DNA of 64,000 nucleotides from Streptomyces sp. WAC 01529 (GCF_003945545.1 NZ_CP029617.1:310001-374000), one strand, 5' to 3'. Counted from the stretch's first letter, positions 1 through 9,280 are shown. Notes: a model not told the origin generated them from the letters alone. Translations and numbers: made by a program.

Positions 1-425
1 CGCCCGGGAACAACCACGGGCGGCCGGTACCGTGGCCGCTACGTAATGGCGAGTGACGGCACCGACCGCAGCCGGTGGACCCACGGAACCGGACGGGGAC
101 CGCGAGGTCCGGCGCTGCCCCGTTTCCGACCACACGGATCAGAATACGAACAGCCGTCCCACACGCTTCCCGCAACGGCCCGATGGGCCTAGGGGGTACC
201 CGATGCCGGGGAATTTCAGCCATTCTCAGGCGCCCCGGACAAGATGCCCCACAGTTGTACCCACGCACTCGCCGACGATCAAAGCTGCAGGTCGACGAGG
301 TCGCGCACTCCATGATGCCGCAGTGGCTGATCGTTTTCTTCGGGCAATGTTTATTACCAAAGAAGTTGCGAATATTTAGACTGATCACGCTCCAACTCGG
401 CGTGAACCAAGAGGGATTACCCACC
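1..425. other. Left-edge region with no recognised gene
   Basis: No protein family is recognisable in any frame here. The open frame that runs into the next gene from position 75 looks spurious. It is Arg/Pro-rich, and a better start with a ribosome site lies at 426. Positions 1-22 can fold as a short CGCCCG/CGGGCG hairpin, perhaps the terminator of a gene further left. Positions about 325-395 are strikingly AT-rich for this genome and probably hold the promoter of the regulator at 426. Confidence 0.5.
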
Positions 426-1241
426 ATGAACAAGACGGCGCTCCGCGCACTGCTCCGCGAACGACGCGCCCTCATTGCCCCCGAATCGCATGGCTTCTCC
501 CGGCCCAGCGGTCAGGGGCGGCGTGCTCGGGGCCTCTCCCAGCATCAGGTCGACCAGCTCCTGCACCGGACGCTCGGTACGTACCACCGCCTGGAGTCCG
601 GCAATTACCCCAACCCGCCGACCACGCTGCTTCGCGACGTCGCCCGCCTCTTCGGCCTCAATGAGCAGGAGTGGGTCTCCCTTTGCCGGTACGCGCTGCT
701 TCAGGATCCCCCCGGTCCGCTCCACCCGACGTCGGGCAAGGAGATCCCCGGCGTGTGGCAGGAGGCCGTCGAGGGGATCCGGCACATCGCGTACGTATCC
801 GACGCGTCCTGGGACCTGCTCGCCCACAATGAGCCCTTCGCCGCCCTGTTCCCCGGGAGGAACGTTCCGGCCAACACCATGCGCTGGATGCTGCTCGACG
901 GCCGCGAGGTCCTGACGAACTGGCACACCGCCTGGGCTCCGCTGGTCCTGCCGCAGCTGCGGGCCGCGCTCGCGACCCGGCCCGAGGACGAGGTGCTGCG
1001 GCAGATCGAGAAGGAGATCCTCGCCGACCCCGAGGTGGCGCCGCTCTACACCGCCGGTGCCGCCTTCCCGCACCCGGACGGGGACGAGCGCCCCCTGCTG
1101 CACGCCGAGTTCGGTCCTGGCTGGGTCACCATGTGCGCCGCACAGCCCATGACGGCCCCCGGGGCGCGCCTCATCATCCTCGTCTTCCATCCGGGTGAGA
1201 AGCGGTCGCACGTACGGGCGCCGATGCTGCGGGCCTTCTGA
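426..1241 (+). CDS. XRE-family regulator with MmyB-like ligand-binding domain
   Basis: A DNA-binding regulator of 271 residues. Residues about 25-80 form a helix-turn-helix (LSQHQVDQLL, then TYHRLESGNY as recognition helix region). Residues about 100-265 match the MmyB-like ligand-binding domain (DASWDLLAHNEPF, MRWMLL, VLTNWHTAWAPLVLPQLRA). In this family the C-terminal domain is PAS-like and is thought to bind a fatty-acid-like ligand. The ATG at 426 is chosen because AGAGGGA lies about 10 bases upstream and homologues start near here. The type III polyketide synthase begins 112 bases downstream on the same strand, so it is a likely target, but that is inference. Confidence 0.85.
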   Translation: MNKTALRALLRERRALIAPESHGFSRPSGQGRRARGLSQHQVDQLLHRTLGTYHRLESGNYPNPPTTLLRDVARLFGLNEQEWVSLCRYALLQDPPGPLHPTSGKEIPGVWQEAVEGIRHIAYVSDASWDLLAHNEPFAALFPGRNVPANTMRWMLLDGREVLTNWHTAWAPLVLPQLRAALATRPEDEVLRQIEKEILADPEVAPLYTAGAAFPHPDGDERPLLHAEFGPGWVTMCAAQPMTAPGARLIILVFHPGEKRSHVRAPMLRAF

Positions 1242-1353
1242 CCCCCACCCCTCACGGTCTCCACGCCCTCCCTACACGAGAGGCGACGGGCTCAGCGCGG
1301 TGAAGTACGTTGTGCCGCACCCCCCACCCGAACGAGCCCGTGGGAGCCTCAGC

Positions 1354-2394
1354 GTGCCTGCCTATGTATCAAGACCTCATACCGTCTTCGGCGACCACAA
1401 GGTCACCACCGGCGACATAGCCGACGATATCCGTGCCCACCACCCCGGCCATCCGCGTCTCGGCGCCATCCTCCGGGTCGTACGCGGCTGCGGTGTGGAC
1501 ACGCGCCATTTCAGCCGCCCCATCGACGCACCCACGGTCTCCGGGCCCGCGGGCATCGAGGACCGTGCGGGCGCCGCCTTCGCGGACGCGCTCAGCATGG
1601 CCGAGCGCGCGGCCACCGCCGCACTGCACGCCTCGGGCCTGGCCGGCGAGGACATCGACGCGATCGTCACGGCGCACTGCACCGGCTGGGCCCTGCCCAA
1701 CCTCGACGTCGGGCTCATGGACCGGCTGGCCCTGCGGCCTACGGCACGGCATCTCGCGCTCACCACACTGGCCTGCGCGGGAGGTGCGCAGGCACTCATC
1801 CGCGCCGCCGACATGGTGGCGGCACGGCCGGGCAGCAAGGTGCTCGTGGTGGCAGCGGAGGTCATCTCCAGCGTCTACAACCACAACGACACCAGCATCG
1901 AATCGATGATCTACAAAGCGTTGTTCGGGGATTCCGCCGCCGCGACGATCGTCACCGGCACCCCCCTGGGCCCCGGGATCGCGATCGAGGACTCCCTCGA
2001 ATACGTGCTGCCGGACAGCCTCGACCGCTACCGCGGACGCATCGCCCCGGACGGCTTCCACTTCGACTCCACGAAGAAGGCGCTCAGCGCGGCCGACGAC
2101 GTGCTCCCCACCGTCCTGGACTGGCTCGGCCCCTACCGCGCCGACTTCGCGGTCGTCCACCCCGGCAGTCCGCGCATCATCCAGGACACGGCGGCCGCTC
2201 TCGGCCTCGACGCCCACGCCGCCCGCCACTCCACCGCCACGCTCGCCGCGGAGGGGAACCTCGGCGGCGTCAGCGTGTTCCGCGTCCTCGAACGCACCCA
2301 CGACGAACCACCCGCCGACCACGCGCGAGGCGTCGCCGTGGCCTACGGCCCGGGCTTCACCACCGCCGCCCTCCGCTGCCACTGGCAGTCCTGA
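1354..2394 (+). CDS. Type III polyketide synthase
   Basis: A thiolase-fold homodimeric enzyme that condenses malonyl-type extender units on a CoA starter without an acyl carrier protein. The protein has 346 residues. The catalytic triad is visible: Cys141 in TTLACAGGAQAL, His269 in AVVHPGSPRII and Asn302 in AEGNLGGVSV. The family signatures CTGWALPNLD and FGDSAAA are present, and YGPGFTTAAL forms the C-terminal GPG loop. The GTG start is supported by GGGAG eight bases upstream. The sequence is clearly diverged from RppA (tetrahydroxynaphthalene synthase) and from germicidin synthase as I remember them, so the product cannot be named. No cytochrome P450 or methyltransferase tailoring gene adjoins it. 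Confidence 0.88.
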   Translation: MPAYVSRPHTVFGDHKVTTGDIADDIRAHHPGHPRLGAILRVVRGCGVDTRHFSRPIDAPTVSGPAGIEDRAGAAFADALSMAERAATAALHASGLAGEDIDAIVTAHCTGWALPNLDVGLMDRLALRPTARHLALTTLACAGGAQALIRAADMVAARPGSKVLVVAAEVISSVYNHNDTSIESMIYKALFGDSAAATIVTGTPLGPGIAIEDSLEYVLPDSLDRYRGRIAPDGFHFDSTKKALSAADDVLPTVLDWLGPYRADFAVVHPGSPRIIQDTAAALGLDAHAARHSTATLAAEGNLGGVSVFRVLERTHDEPPADHARGVAVAYGPGFTTAALRCHWQS

Positions 2395-2454
2395 GCGCCG
2401 GCCCCCCGTCTTATTCACTTGCCGCCCCCTGCCGCCCCTGCTGGAGTGACCCGC

Positions 2455-3240
2455 ATGGATCACGCAGCGGTACTGGCCGCGTTCGACCGGCAGATCAGGC
2501 GGAACACGCTGAGCGAGAAGGGCACGGTCGTCGAGCGCGTCGGCGGCGTGGTGCGGCAGACCGGCTCGGAGAGCGACTGGAACGGCGTCCTGTGGGCGGA
2601 CATCGACGCGGCGACGGCGGACGGTGTCATCGCGGAGCAGGTACGCCACTACACCGCCGCGGGACGCGAGTTCGAGTGGAAGCTGCATTCCTACGACCGC
2701 CCCGCCGACCTGGCCGAGCGGCTCCTCGCGGCCGGTTTCGTGGCCGAGCCCGAAGAGGCCGTGATGGTCGCCGAGGCCGAAGCCCTGCCCGCGGGACCGG
2801 AGTTGCCCGAGGGCGTCAGGCTCGTCCCGGTGAGGGACGCGGCGGGCGTCGCGCTGATGGCCGAGGCGCACCTGGCGGCGTTCGGCGAGGACGACGCCGC
2901 GCTGAGCGAGCGGCTCGGCAAGCGGGTGCTCGCCCAGCTGACCGAGGCGCCGGACGAGATCGTCGCGGTCGTGGCCATGGCCGGTGAGCGGCCGGTGTGC
3001 GGTGCCCGGATGGAGTTCCGCCCGGGCACCGGTTTCGCCGGCCTGTGGGGTGGCGGCACCGCTCCCGACTGGCGCGGCAAGGGCATCTACCGCGCGACGG
3101 TGGCCTACCGCGCCCGCATCGCCGCCGAGCGCGGATACCGCTATCTCCAGGTCGACGCCTCCGACGACAGCCGCCCGATCCTGGACCGCCTCGGCTTCGC
3201 GACGCTGTGCACGACCACTCCGTACGTGTATCAGCCCTGA
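2455..3240 (+). CDS. GNAT family N-acetyltransferase
   Basis: A 261-residue acetyltransferase-fold protein with an N-terminal region of unknown role and a C-terminal GNAT domain at residues about 120-258. The acetyl-CoA-binding segment is recognisable (GGGTAPDWRGKGIYRATV, an R/Q-x-x-G-x-G/A type motif), followed by the usual final strand (YLQVDASDDSRPILDRLGF). The start at 2455 has GGAG seven bases upstream. It follows the polyketide synthase by 60 bases and may be cotranscribed with it. It ends 22 bases from the convergent acyl-CoA dehydrogenase. The substrate is unknown. Confidence 0.8.
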   Translation: MDHAAVLAAFDRQIRRNTLSEKGTVVERVGGVVRQTGSESDWNGVLWADIDAATADGVIAEQVRHYTAAGREFEWKLHSYDRPADLAERLLAAGFVAEPEEAVMVAEAEALPAGPELPEGVRLVPVRDAAGVALMAEAHLAAFGEDDAALSERLGKRVLAQLTEAPDEIVAVVAMAGERPVCGARMEFRPGTGFAGLWGGGTAPDWRGKGIYRATVAYRARIAAERGYRYLQVDASDDSRPILDRLGFATLCTTTPYVYQP

Positions 3241-3262
3241 GGCAGTACTGGCTCCGCCGCGG

Positions 3263-4489
3263 TCAGCGGATCGGCATGCCCGACAGCGTCCTCGCGATGA
3301 CCAGGCGCTGGATCTCGCTCGTGCCCTCGAAGATCGTGTAGATGGCGGCGTCGCGGTGCATGCGCTCCACCGGGTACTCGCGGGTGTAGCCGTTGCCGCC
3401 GAGGATCTGCACGGCCTGGGCGGTGACCTTCTTGGCGACCTCGCTCGCGTAGAGCTTCGACATGGAGCCCTCGGCCGACTCGAACTTCTTGCCCGTGCTC
3501 GCCATCCACGAGGCGCGCCACACCAGGAGGCGGGCCGCGTCGATCTGGGTGCGCATGTCGGCGAGCTGGAAGGCGATGCCCTGGTTGTCGATGATCGGGC
3601 GGCCGAACTGCGTGCGCGTCTTGGCGTACTCCAGCGCCTCCTCGTACGCGGCACGGGCGGTCCCCACCGCCATCGCGCCGACCGCGGGGCGCGACGCCTC
3701 GAAGGTGGCCATCGCGGCGTTCTTCACGCGCTCCCCACCGGCCTTGGCGCGCTCCCGCGCGCGGGCGAGGCGCTCGTCCAGCTTCTCCTTGCCGCCGAGC
3801 AGGCAGTGGCCCGGGACCCGTACGTCCTCGAGGACGACCTCGGCGGTGTGCGAGGCGCGGATGCCGTGCTTCTTGAACTTCTGCCCCTGGGAGAGGCCGG
3901 GCGTGTTCGGCGGGACGATGAAGGAGGCGTGCCCCTTCGAGCCCAGCTCGGCATCGACGACCGCGACGACGACGTGGACGTTGGCTATGCCGCCGTTGGT
4001 CGCCCAGGTCTTGGTGCCGTTGAGGACCCACTCGTCCTTGGCCTGGTCGTAGACGGCGCGGGTGCGCATGGCTGCCACATCGGATCCGGCGTCGGGCTCG
4101 GAGGAGCAGAAGGCGGCGACCTTGACGTCGTTCGCGTCGCCGTACATCTGCGGGATCCAGGTGCCGACCTGCTCCTCGGTGCCGTTGGCGAGCACGCCGA
4201 CGGCGGCCAGACCCGTGCCCATGATGGACAGGCCGATGCCCGCGTCGCCCCAGAAGATCTCCTCGGTGGCCATCGGGATGCCGAGCCCGGTGGGGTCGAA
4301 GAACTGCTGCGCGTAGAAGTCGAGGGAGTAGATCCCGAGCTTCGCCGCCTCCTGGATGATGGGCCAGGGCGTCTCCTCGCGCTCGTCCCACTCGGCGGCC
4401 GCGGGGCGGATCACGTCGGCGGCGAACCCGTGGAGCCACTCCTGGACCTCCTTCTGCTCGTCGTTGAGCTCCATGGTGAACTCGGCCAT
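3263..4489 (-). CDS. Acyl-CoA dehydrogenase
   Basis: An FAD-dependent enzyme that introduces the alpha,beta double bond into acyl-CoA esters in fatty-acid or branched-chain degradation. The protein has 408 residues, normal for the family. Both family signatures are present: [10 protein letters not shown] around residue 130 and [20 protein letters not shown] near residue 360. IFEGTSEIQ supplies the catalytic glutamate. The start at 4489 is set by a strong GGAGG five bases upstream. Two dyad motifs lie 32-70 bases upstream, in the region shared with the divergent TetR gene, so local repression by that regulator is likely. Chain-length specificity cannot be read from sequence. Confidence 0.93.
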   Translation of the reverse strand: MAEFTMELNDEQKEVQEWLHGFAADVIRPAAAEWDEREETPWPIIQEAAKLGIYSLDFYAQQFFDPTGLGIPMATEEIFWGDAGIGLSIMGTGLAAVGVLANGTEEQVGTWIPQMYGDANDVKVAAFCSSEPDAGSDVAAMRTRAVYDQAKDEWVLNGTKTWATNGGIANVHVVVAVVDAELGSKGHASFIVPPNTPGLSQGQKFKKHGIRASHTAEVVLEDVRVPGHCLLGGKEKLDERLARARERAKAGGERVKNAAMATFEASRPAVGAMAVGTARAAYEEALEYAKTRTQFGRPIIDNQGIAFQLADMRTQIDAARLLVWRASWMASTGKKFESAEGSMSKLYASEVAKKVTAQAVQILGGNGYTREYPVERMHRDAAIYTIFEGTSEIQRLVIARTLSGMPIR

Positions 4490-4520
4490 GACCCCTCCAG
4501 GACCTGCGATCAACTGCGGC

Positions 4521-4558
4521 GTTACTAGCGGTAACGGAAGTCTGTTACCGGCCAGTAG
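4521..4558. promoter_or_regulatory. Paired dyad operators for the adjacent TetR regulator
   Basis: Two similar dyads lie between the divergent acyl-CoA dehydrogenase and TetR genes. The first is GTTAC-TAGCG-GTAAC (4521-4535) and the second GTTACCGGCCAGTAG (4544-4558), with a near-palindromic core TACCGGCCAGTA. Their size and place fit TetR-dimer operators controlling both genes. Assignment to this regulator is inference. Confidence 0.6.
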
Positions 4559-4656
4559 TCCGTGTCAACTCCCGGCAGCCCGTTCGATGCCCGCCACACG
4601 CCGGGTGTTACGTTGCGCGTGCGTCACGCAATCGCACGGGCGGGGAGAGAACGCTT

Positions 4657-5307
4657 ATGGAGACCACGCACCACGCGGATCAGCAGAGATCCGCGGACCA
4701 TCGACGTCGCCGGCGCGAGCTGCTCGAGGCAGCGGACCGGGTGGTGCTCCGCGACGGCCCCGGCGCCTCCATGAACGCCATCGCCGCCGAGGCGGGCATC
4801 ACCAAGCCGATCCTCTACCGCCACTTCGGCGACAAGGGCGGCCTCTACGCCGCGCTCGCCAAGCGGCACACGGACGCGCTGCTCGAAGCCCTGCGCGCCG
4901 CCCTGGACGCCCCCGCCGAGCGCAGGGAGCGCGTCGAGGCGACGCTCGACACCTACCTCGCGGCGATCGAGGCCCGCCCGCAGGTCTACCGGTTCCTGAT
5001 GCACCCCTCCGAGGCCCCCTCCCCCGGTGAGCAGGGCTTCGACGTCGGCCTGCACTCCGCTCCCCTCCTGCGCCGCCTCGGCGAAGAGCTGGCGGAGGTC
5101 ATCGAGGAGCGCGTCGACCTCGGACCCGAGAGCGCCCAGCTCGCCCGCGTATGGGGGCACGGCATCGTCGGCATGATGCACGCGGCGGGCGACTGGTGGC
5201 TCGGTGAACGGCCCTGCTCGCGCGAGCAGTTGGTCCGCAGCCTGGCCGACCTGCTGTGGGGGCGGCTCGCCGCGGCGGGCAACCGCGTCGGCGGCCCCGG
5301 CTTTTGA
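4657..5307 (+). CDS. TetR family transcriptional regulator
   Basis: A 216-residue regulator. The N-terminal helix-turn-helix (residues about 20-65) is typical: NAIAAEAGITKPILYRHFGD. The C-terminal ligand domain is alpha-helical. GGGGAGAG precedes the ATG by about ten bases. It is divergent from an acyl-CoA dehydrogenase with two shared dyads between them, the usual arrangement for a repressor released by an acyl-CoA or fatty acid. Self-regulation is also likely. The effector is inferred from context only. Confidence 0.88.
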   Translation: METTHHADQQRSADHRRRRRELLEAADRVVLRDGPGASMNAIAAEAGITKPILYRHFGDKGGLYAALAKRHTDALLEALRAALDAPAERRERVEATLDTYLAAIEARPQVYRFLMHPSEAPSPGEQGFDVGLHSAPLLRRLGEELAEVIEERVDLGPESAQLARVWGHGIVGMMHAAGDWWLGERPCSREQLVRSLADLLWGRLAAAGNRVGGPGF

Positions 5308-5328
5308 CCCCCGGAGAGCGGCTCGCGC

Positions 5329-5350
5329 CCCCCGGAGAGTTCTCCGGGGG
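5329..5350. terminator. Strong hairpin terminator between TetR gene and def
   Basis: CCCCCGGAGA pairs perfectly with TCTCCGGGGG across a very short loop. It lies between convergent genes and can stop transcription from both sides. Confidence 0.75.
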
Positions 5351-5366
5351 TCCTCCCGGGGGACCC

Positions 5367-5906
5367 TCAGACGTTCCAGGAGGCCCTGGCGGCGGCCCGC
5401 AGCACCCTGCGGCGCCGCCAGCCGGTGACGCGGTCGGTGTAGACGCCGCCCTCCAGGTGGTCGCACTCATGCTGGAGACAGCGGGCGAACCAGCCCGAAC
5501 CGTGCACCCTCACGGGCTCACCGCGCAGATCGACCCCCTCGACCACCGCGTGGTCGAAGCGGGGCGTGCCCGCTTCGAGGCCCGGCAGCGAGAGGCAGCC
5601 CTCGGGTCCGCGCACGGTGACGCCGTCCGCCTCCACGAGCCGCGGATTGACCACGTGCCCGAGGTGACGGACGTCCTCGTCGTCCGGGCAGTCGTAGACG
5701 AACACCCGCTTGCTCACGCCGATCTGATTCGCGGCCAGGCCCACGCCCTGGGCCGCGTACATCGTCGCGAACATGTCCTCGATGAGGCGCCCCAGTTCGG
5801 GGCCGAAGTCGGTGACCTCCTCACAGGCCGTGTGCAGCACGGGGTCACCGAGCAGGGTCAGAGTTCGTACGCGCCCCGAGGCGCCCGGGATCGAGCCGTG
5901 TCGCAT
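5367..5906 (-). CDS. def: Peptide deformylase
   Basis: A metalloenzyme that removes the formyl group from the N-terminal methionine of new proteins. The three family motifs are intact: GVGLAANQIG, EGCLSLP and QHECDHLEG. The Cys and the two His of the last two motifs bind the metal, and the Glu is catalytic. The protein is 179 residues from the ATG at 5906. In-frame ATG at 5927 is an alternative, and neither has a clear ribosome site, so a leaderless message is possible. Streptomyces usually carry several def paralogues. It stands alone, convergent with the TetR gene and divergent from murT. Confidence 0.92.
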   Translation of the reverse strand: MRHGSIPGASGRVRTLTLLGDPVLHTACEEVTDFGPELGRLIEDMFATMYAAQGVGLAANQIGVSKRVFVYDCPDDEDVRHLGHVVNPRLVEADGVTVRGPEGCLSLPGLEAGTPRFDHAVVEGVDLRGEPVRVHGSGWFARCLQHECDHLEGGVYTDRVTGWRRRRVLRAAARASWNV

Positions 5907-6047
5907 GACGGCAAGAGTACGGTCCATGGAGTGCAGCGGCACCGAGGTGGTGCCGTGGTTCGGGCTTGTCAGCGGATCTCGATAGGCTGAGCAGAGAAAC
6001 GATGCCGGGGGCAGGCGCGGCGCCGTACGCAAGGAGGATCTCGACAG

Positions 6048-7286
6048 ATGTCAGGCAACACGGACCCGCTGTCGCCGCGGGCCAAGCTGGCCGTGACGGC
6101 GGGCAAGGCGGCCGCGGCGGTGTCGCGCGCGGCGGGCCGCGGCAGCGGATCGGTGATCGGCGGCAAGGTCGCGCTCAGGCTCGACCCCGAGCTGCTCGGT
6201 CGGCTCGCCACACACCTGGACGTGGTCCTCGTGTCGGCCACCAACGGCAAGACGACCACCACGCGCCTGATCGCGGAGGCCCTGCGGGCCAGCGGCCCGG
6301 TTGTGTCCAACGCCCTCGGCGCGAACATGCCTGCGGGAATCACCTCGGCCCTCGCCGGCGGCTCCGACGCCAAGTACGGCGTGATCGAGGTCGACGAGAA
6401 GTACCTCGCGGGCGTGGCCCGTGACGTGGACCCCAAGGCGATCGCGCTGCTGAACCTCTCGCGCGACCAGCTGGACCGGGCCGCCGAGACCCGCATGCTC
6501 GCCGAGAAGTGGCGCGAGGGCCTGGCCGGTTCGAAGGCCGTCGTCATCGCCAACGCCGACGACCCGCTGGTCGTCTGGGCGGCCTCCTCCTCGCCGAACG
6601 TGGTGTGGGTCGCGGCCGGCCAGGAGTGGAAGGACGACGCCTGGTCGTGCCCGTCCTGCGGCGGCGTCATGCAGCGCCCCGGGGACGACTGGTTCTGCGG
6701 CGAGTGCGGCTTCCGCCGCCCCGCGCCCAGCTGGGTGCTCTCCGGCGACCACGTCCTGGACCCGCACGGCTCGGCCTGGCCGATCCACCTCCAGCTCCCG
6801 GGCCGGGCGAACAAGGCCAACGCCACGTCCTCGGCCGCCGTCGCCGCCGTCTTCGGGGTGCCGCCGCAGGTCGCCCTGGAGCGCATGTACCAGGTGCAGG
6901 CCGTCGCCGGACGCTATGACGTCGTGCAGTTCCAGGGCCGCGACCTGCGTCTGCTGCTCGCGAAGAACCCCGCGGGCTGGCTGGAGACGTTCTCGCTGAT
7001 CGACCCGCCGCCGACCCCGGTGATCCTCTCCGTCAACGCCCGGGGCGCGGACGGCACGGACACCTCCTGGCTGTGGGACGTCGACTACACCCGGCTCGCC
7101 GGTCACCCGATCTTCGTGCTCGGCGACCGCAAGCTGGACCTGGCCGTGCGCCTGGAGGTCGCGGGCCTGGACTTCCGGGTCTGCGAGAGCGTCGACGAGG
7201 CGGTGCAGCTCGCCCCGCCGGGACGCATCGAGACGATCGCGAACTACACCGCGTTCCAGGACCTGCGCCGCCGCGTCGGCAACTGA
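6048..7286 (+). CDS. murT: Lipid II isoglutaminyl synthase subunit MurT
   Basis: The ATP-dependent Mur-ligase-like subunit that, with GatD, amidates the alpha-carboxyl of D-glutamate in lipid II. The protein has 412 residues. SATNGKTTTTRLIAEAL near residue 65 is the Mur ligase P-loop. Four cysteines in CPSCGG and CGECG (residues about 203-225) form the zinc ribbon typical of MurT. The C-terminal DUF1727 domain follows (YDVVQFQGRDLRLLLAKNPAGW). An excellent AAGGAGG site precedes the ATG. gatD follows after 34 bases, so the two subunits are almost certainly cotranscribed. Confidence 0.95.
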   Translation: MSGNTDPLSPRAKLAVTAGKAAAAVSRAAGRGSGSVIGGKVALRLDPELLGRLATHLDVVLVSATNGKTTTTRLIAEALRASGPVVSNALGANMPAGITSALAGGSDAKYGVIEVDEKYLAGVARDVDPKAIALLNLSRDQLDRAAETRMLAEKWREGLAGSKAVVIANADDPLVVWAASSSPNVVWVAAGQEWKDDAWSCPSCGGVMQRPGDDWFCGECGFRRPAPSWVLSGDHVLDPHGSAWPIHLQLPGRANKANATSSAAVAAVFGVPPQVALERMYQVQAVAGRYDVVQFQGRDLRLLLAKNPAGWLETFSLIDPPPTPVILSVNARGADGTDTSWLWDVDYTRLAGHPIFVLGDRKLDLAVRLEVAGLDFRVCESVDEAVQLAPPGRIETIANYTAFQDLRRRVGN

Positions 7287-7320
7287 CCCCACCGGCCCCT
7301 CTAGACCTTCGTAGGGACAC

Positions 7321-8055
7321 ATGAGCATGAGCGACAACAGCCTGCGGCTGGTGTGGGTCTACCCCGACCTGCTCAGCACGTACGGGGACCAGGGCAACGC
7401 CCTGGTGGTGGAGCGGCGCGCCCGACAGCGCGGCCTCCAGGTCGAGCGCTACGACGTGCGCAGCGACCAGCCGGTCCCCACCTCCGGCGACATCTATCTG
7501 ATCGGCGGCGGCGAGGACCGCCCGCAGCGGCTCGCGGCCGAGCGGCTGCGCCGCGACGGCGGCCTCCAGCGGGCCGTGGGCAACGGCGCGATCGTCTTCT
7601 CGGTCTGCGCCGGCTACCAGATCATCGGCAACGAGTTCATCAACGACCTCGGTCAGCGCGAGCCGGGCCTCGGCCTGCTCGACGTGGTCTCCACGCGCGG
7701 CGAGGGCGAGCGGTGCGTCGGCGACGTCCTCGCCGACCTGGACCCGCAGCTCGGTCTGCCCCCGCTGACCGGCTTCGAGAACCACCAGGGCGTCACGCAC
7801 ATCGGCCCGTCCGCGCGGCCGCTGGCCCACGTCAAGATCGGCCGGGGCAACGGCACGGGCGACGGCACCGAGGGCGCGTACAACGGCACGGTCTTCGGCA
7901 CGTACATGCACGGCCCGGTCCTCGCCCGCAACCCGCTCATCGCGGACCTGCTGCTCAAGCTGGCCCTCGATGTGAACGCGCTGCCGCCGACGGACGACCG
8001 CTGGTACGAGGCGCTGCGCGCCGAGCGCATCAACGCCGCCCAGCAGCCCGCGTAG
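7321..8055 (+). CDS. gatD: Lipid II isoglutaminyl synthase glutaminase subunit GatD
   Basis: The glutamine amidotransferase partner of MurT, supplying ammonia from glutamine for lipid II amidation. It is a 244-residue class I (CobB/CobQ-type) glutaminase. The nucleophile is the Cys of FSVCAGYQIIG, and GTYMHGPVLARNP supplies the catalytic His. GGGEDRPQ gives the oxyanion-side loop. A second ATG six bases downstream is equally possible as the start. The gene sits directly behind murT, and a hairpin at 8088 closes the unit. Confidence 0.95.
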   Translation: MSMSDNSLRLVWVYPDLLSTYGDQGNALVVERRARQRGLQVERYDVRSDQPVPTSGDIYLIGGGEDRPQRLAAERLRRDGGLQRAVGNGAIVFSVCAGYQIIGNEFINDLGQREPGLGLLDVVSTRGEGERCVGDVLADLDPQLGLPPLTGFENHQGVTHIGPSARPLAHVKIGRGNGTGDGTEGAYNGTVFGTYMHGPVLARNPLIADLLLKLALDVNALPPTDDRWYEALRAERINAAQQPA

Positions 8056-8087
8056 CAGCTGTCCGGCCCCGCCTCGGCAGCCCGCTT

Positions 8088-8120
8088 GACGCCCCGCCCG
8101 CACATGTGAGCGGGGGCGTC
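8088..8120 (+). terminator. Hairpin terminator after gatD
   Basis: GACGCC pairs with GGCGTC and CCCGC with GCGGG, with a small bulge, around loop ACATGTGA. It follows gatD and precedes pfkA. Confidence 0.6.
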
Positions 8121-8233
8121 CAGCCCTCGGACGCCTGATGCGGCCCCGCCCCCCGCCGCCTATAGGGTGGCGGGGATCCAGCCGGACGACGTGGTCCGGC
8201 CATTCGGCCCACGTTGCAAAGGTATTTTGCGCC

Positions 8234-9259
8234 ATGCGCATTGGTGTCCTGACCTCCGGCGGCGACTGCCCCGGCCTGAACGCCGTCATCCGCTCCGTCG
8301 TGCACCGTGCGGTGGCGGACCACGGTGACGAGGTCATCGGCTTCCACGACGGCTGGCGAGGCCTCCTGGAATGCGATTACCGCAAGCTCGACCTCGACGC
8401 GGTGGGCGGCATCCTCGCCCGCGGCGGCACGATCCTCGGCTCCTCGCGCGTCCAGCCCGCACAGCTGCGCGGCGGGGTGGAGCGCGCCAGGGGCCATCTC
8501 GCGGAGCTGGGTCTCGACGCGATCATCCCGATCGGCGGCGAGGGCACGCTGAAGGCGGCCCGGCTCCTGTCGGACGCGGGCCTGCCGATCGTGGGCGTAC
8601 CCAAGACCATCGACAACGACATCGCGGTCACCGACGTCACCTTCGGTTTCGACACCGCGGTGGGCGTCGCGACGGAGGCGCTCGACCGCCTCAAGACCAC
8701 CGCCGAGTCCCACCAGCGCGTGCTCATCGTCGAGGTCATGGGCCGCCACACGGGGTGGATCGCCCTGCACTCCGGCATGGCGGCGGGCGCGCACGCCATC
8801 GTCGTCCCCGAGCGCCCCTTCGACATCGAGGAACTGACCGCGAAGGTCGCCGAGCGCTTCTCGGCGGGCAAGAAGTTCGCGATCGTCGTGGCCGCCGAGG
8901 GCGCCAAGCCCCGCCCGGGCACCATGGAGTTCGACGAGGGCATCAAGGACGTCTACGGCCATGAGCGGTTCGCCGGCATCGCCCGGCAGCTCTCCCTCGA
9001 ACTGGAGCAGCGCCTCGGCAAGGAGGCGCGTCCGGTCATCCTCGGGCACGTGCAGCGCGGCGGCACCCCGACCGCGTACGACCGCGTGCTCGCGACGCGT
9101 TTCGGCTGGCATGCCGTGGAGGCCGTGCACCGCGGCGAGTTCGGCAAGATGACGGCGCTGCGCGGCACGGACATCACGATGGTGCCGCTCGCCGAGGCCG
9201 TCGAGACGCTGAAGACGGTGCCGGACGAGCGGTACGCCGAAGCGGAGTGCGTCCTCTAG
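8234..9259 (+). CDS. pfkA: 6-phosphofructokinase
   Basis: Phosphorylates fructose 6-phosphate to the 1,6-bisphosphate in glycolysis. The protein is 341 residues, colinear with actinobacterial PfkA paralogues. SGGDCPGLNAVIR is the nucleotide loop. GGEGTLKAA has Gly rather than Asp at the position that separates ATP from pyrophosphate users, which favours ATP. VPKTIDNDI carries the Lys typical of the mixed-substrate clade III. MGRHTGWIAL and GHVQRGGTPTAYDR are also conserved. The ATG at 8234 matches homologues, and AAAGG lies upstream. It appears to be a single-gene unit bounded by hairpins. Confidence 0.95.
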   Translation: MRIGVLTSGGDCPGLNAVIRSVVHRAVADHGDEVIGFHDGWRGLLECDYRKLDLDAVGGILARGGTILGSSRVQPAQLRGGVERARGHLAELGLDAIIPIGGEGTLKAARLLSDAGLPIVGVPKTIDNDIAVTDVTFGFDTAVGVATEALDRLKTTAESHQRVLIVEVMGRHTGWIALHSGMAAGAHAIVVPERPFDIEELTAKVAERFSAGKKFAIVVAAEGAKPRPGTMEFDEGIKDVYGHERFAGIARQLSLELEQRLGKEARPVILGHVQRGGTPTAYDRVLATRFGWHAVEAVHRGEFGKMTALRGTDITMVPLAEAVETLKTVPDERYAEAECVL

Positions 9260-9280
9260 TTCCGTTGCCTTTTGTACTAT

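Noticed and set aside
75..425. N-terminal extension of the first regulator to an upstream ATG
   Set aside because: The extra 117 residues are Arg/Pro-rich without family resemblance, and a ribosome site precedes the ATG at 426.
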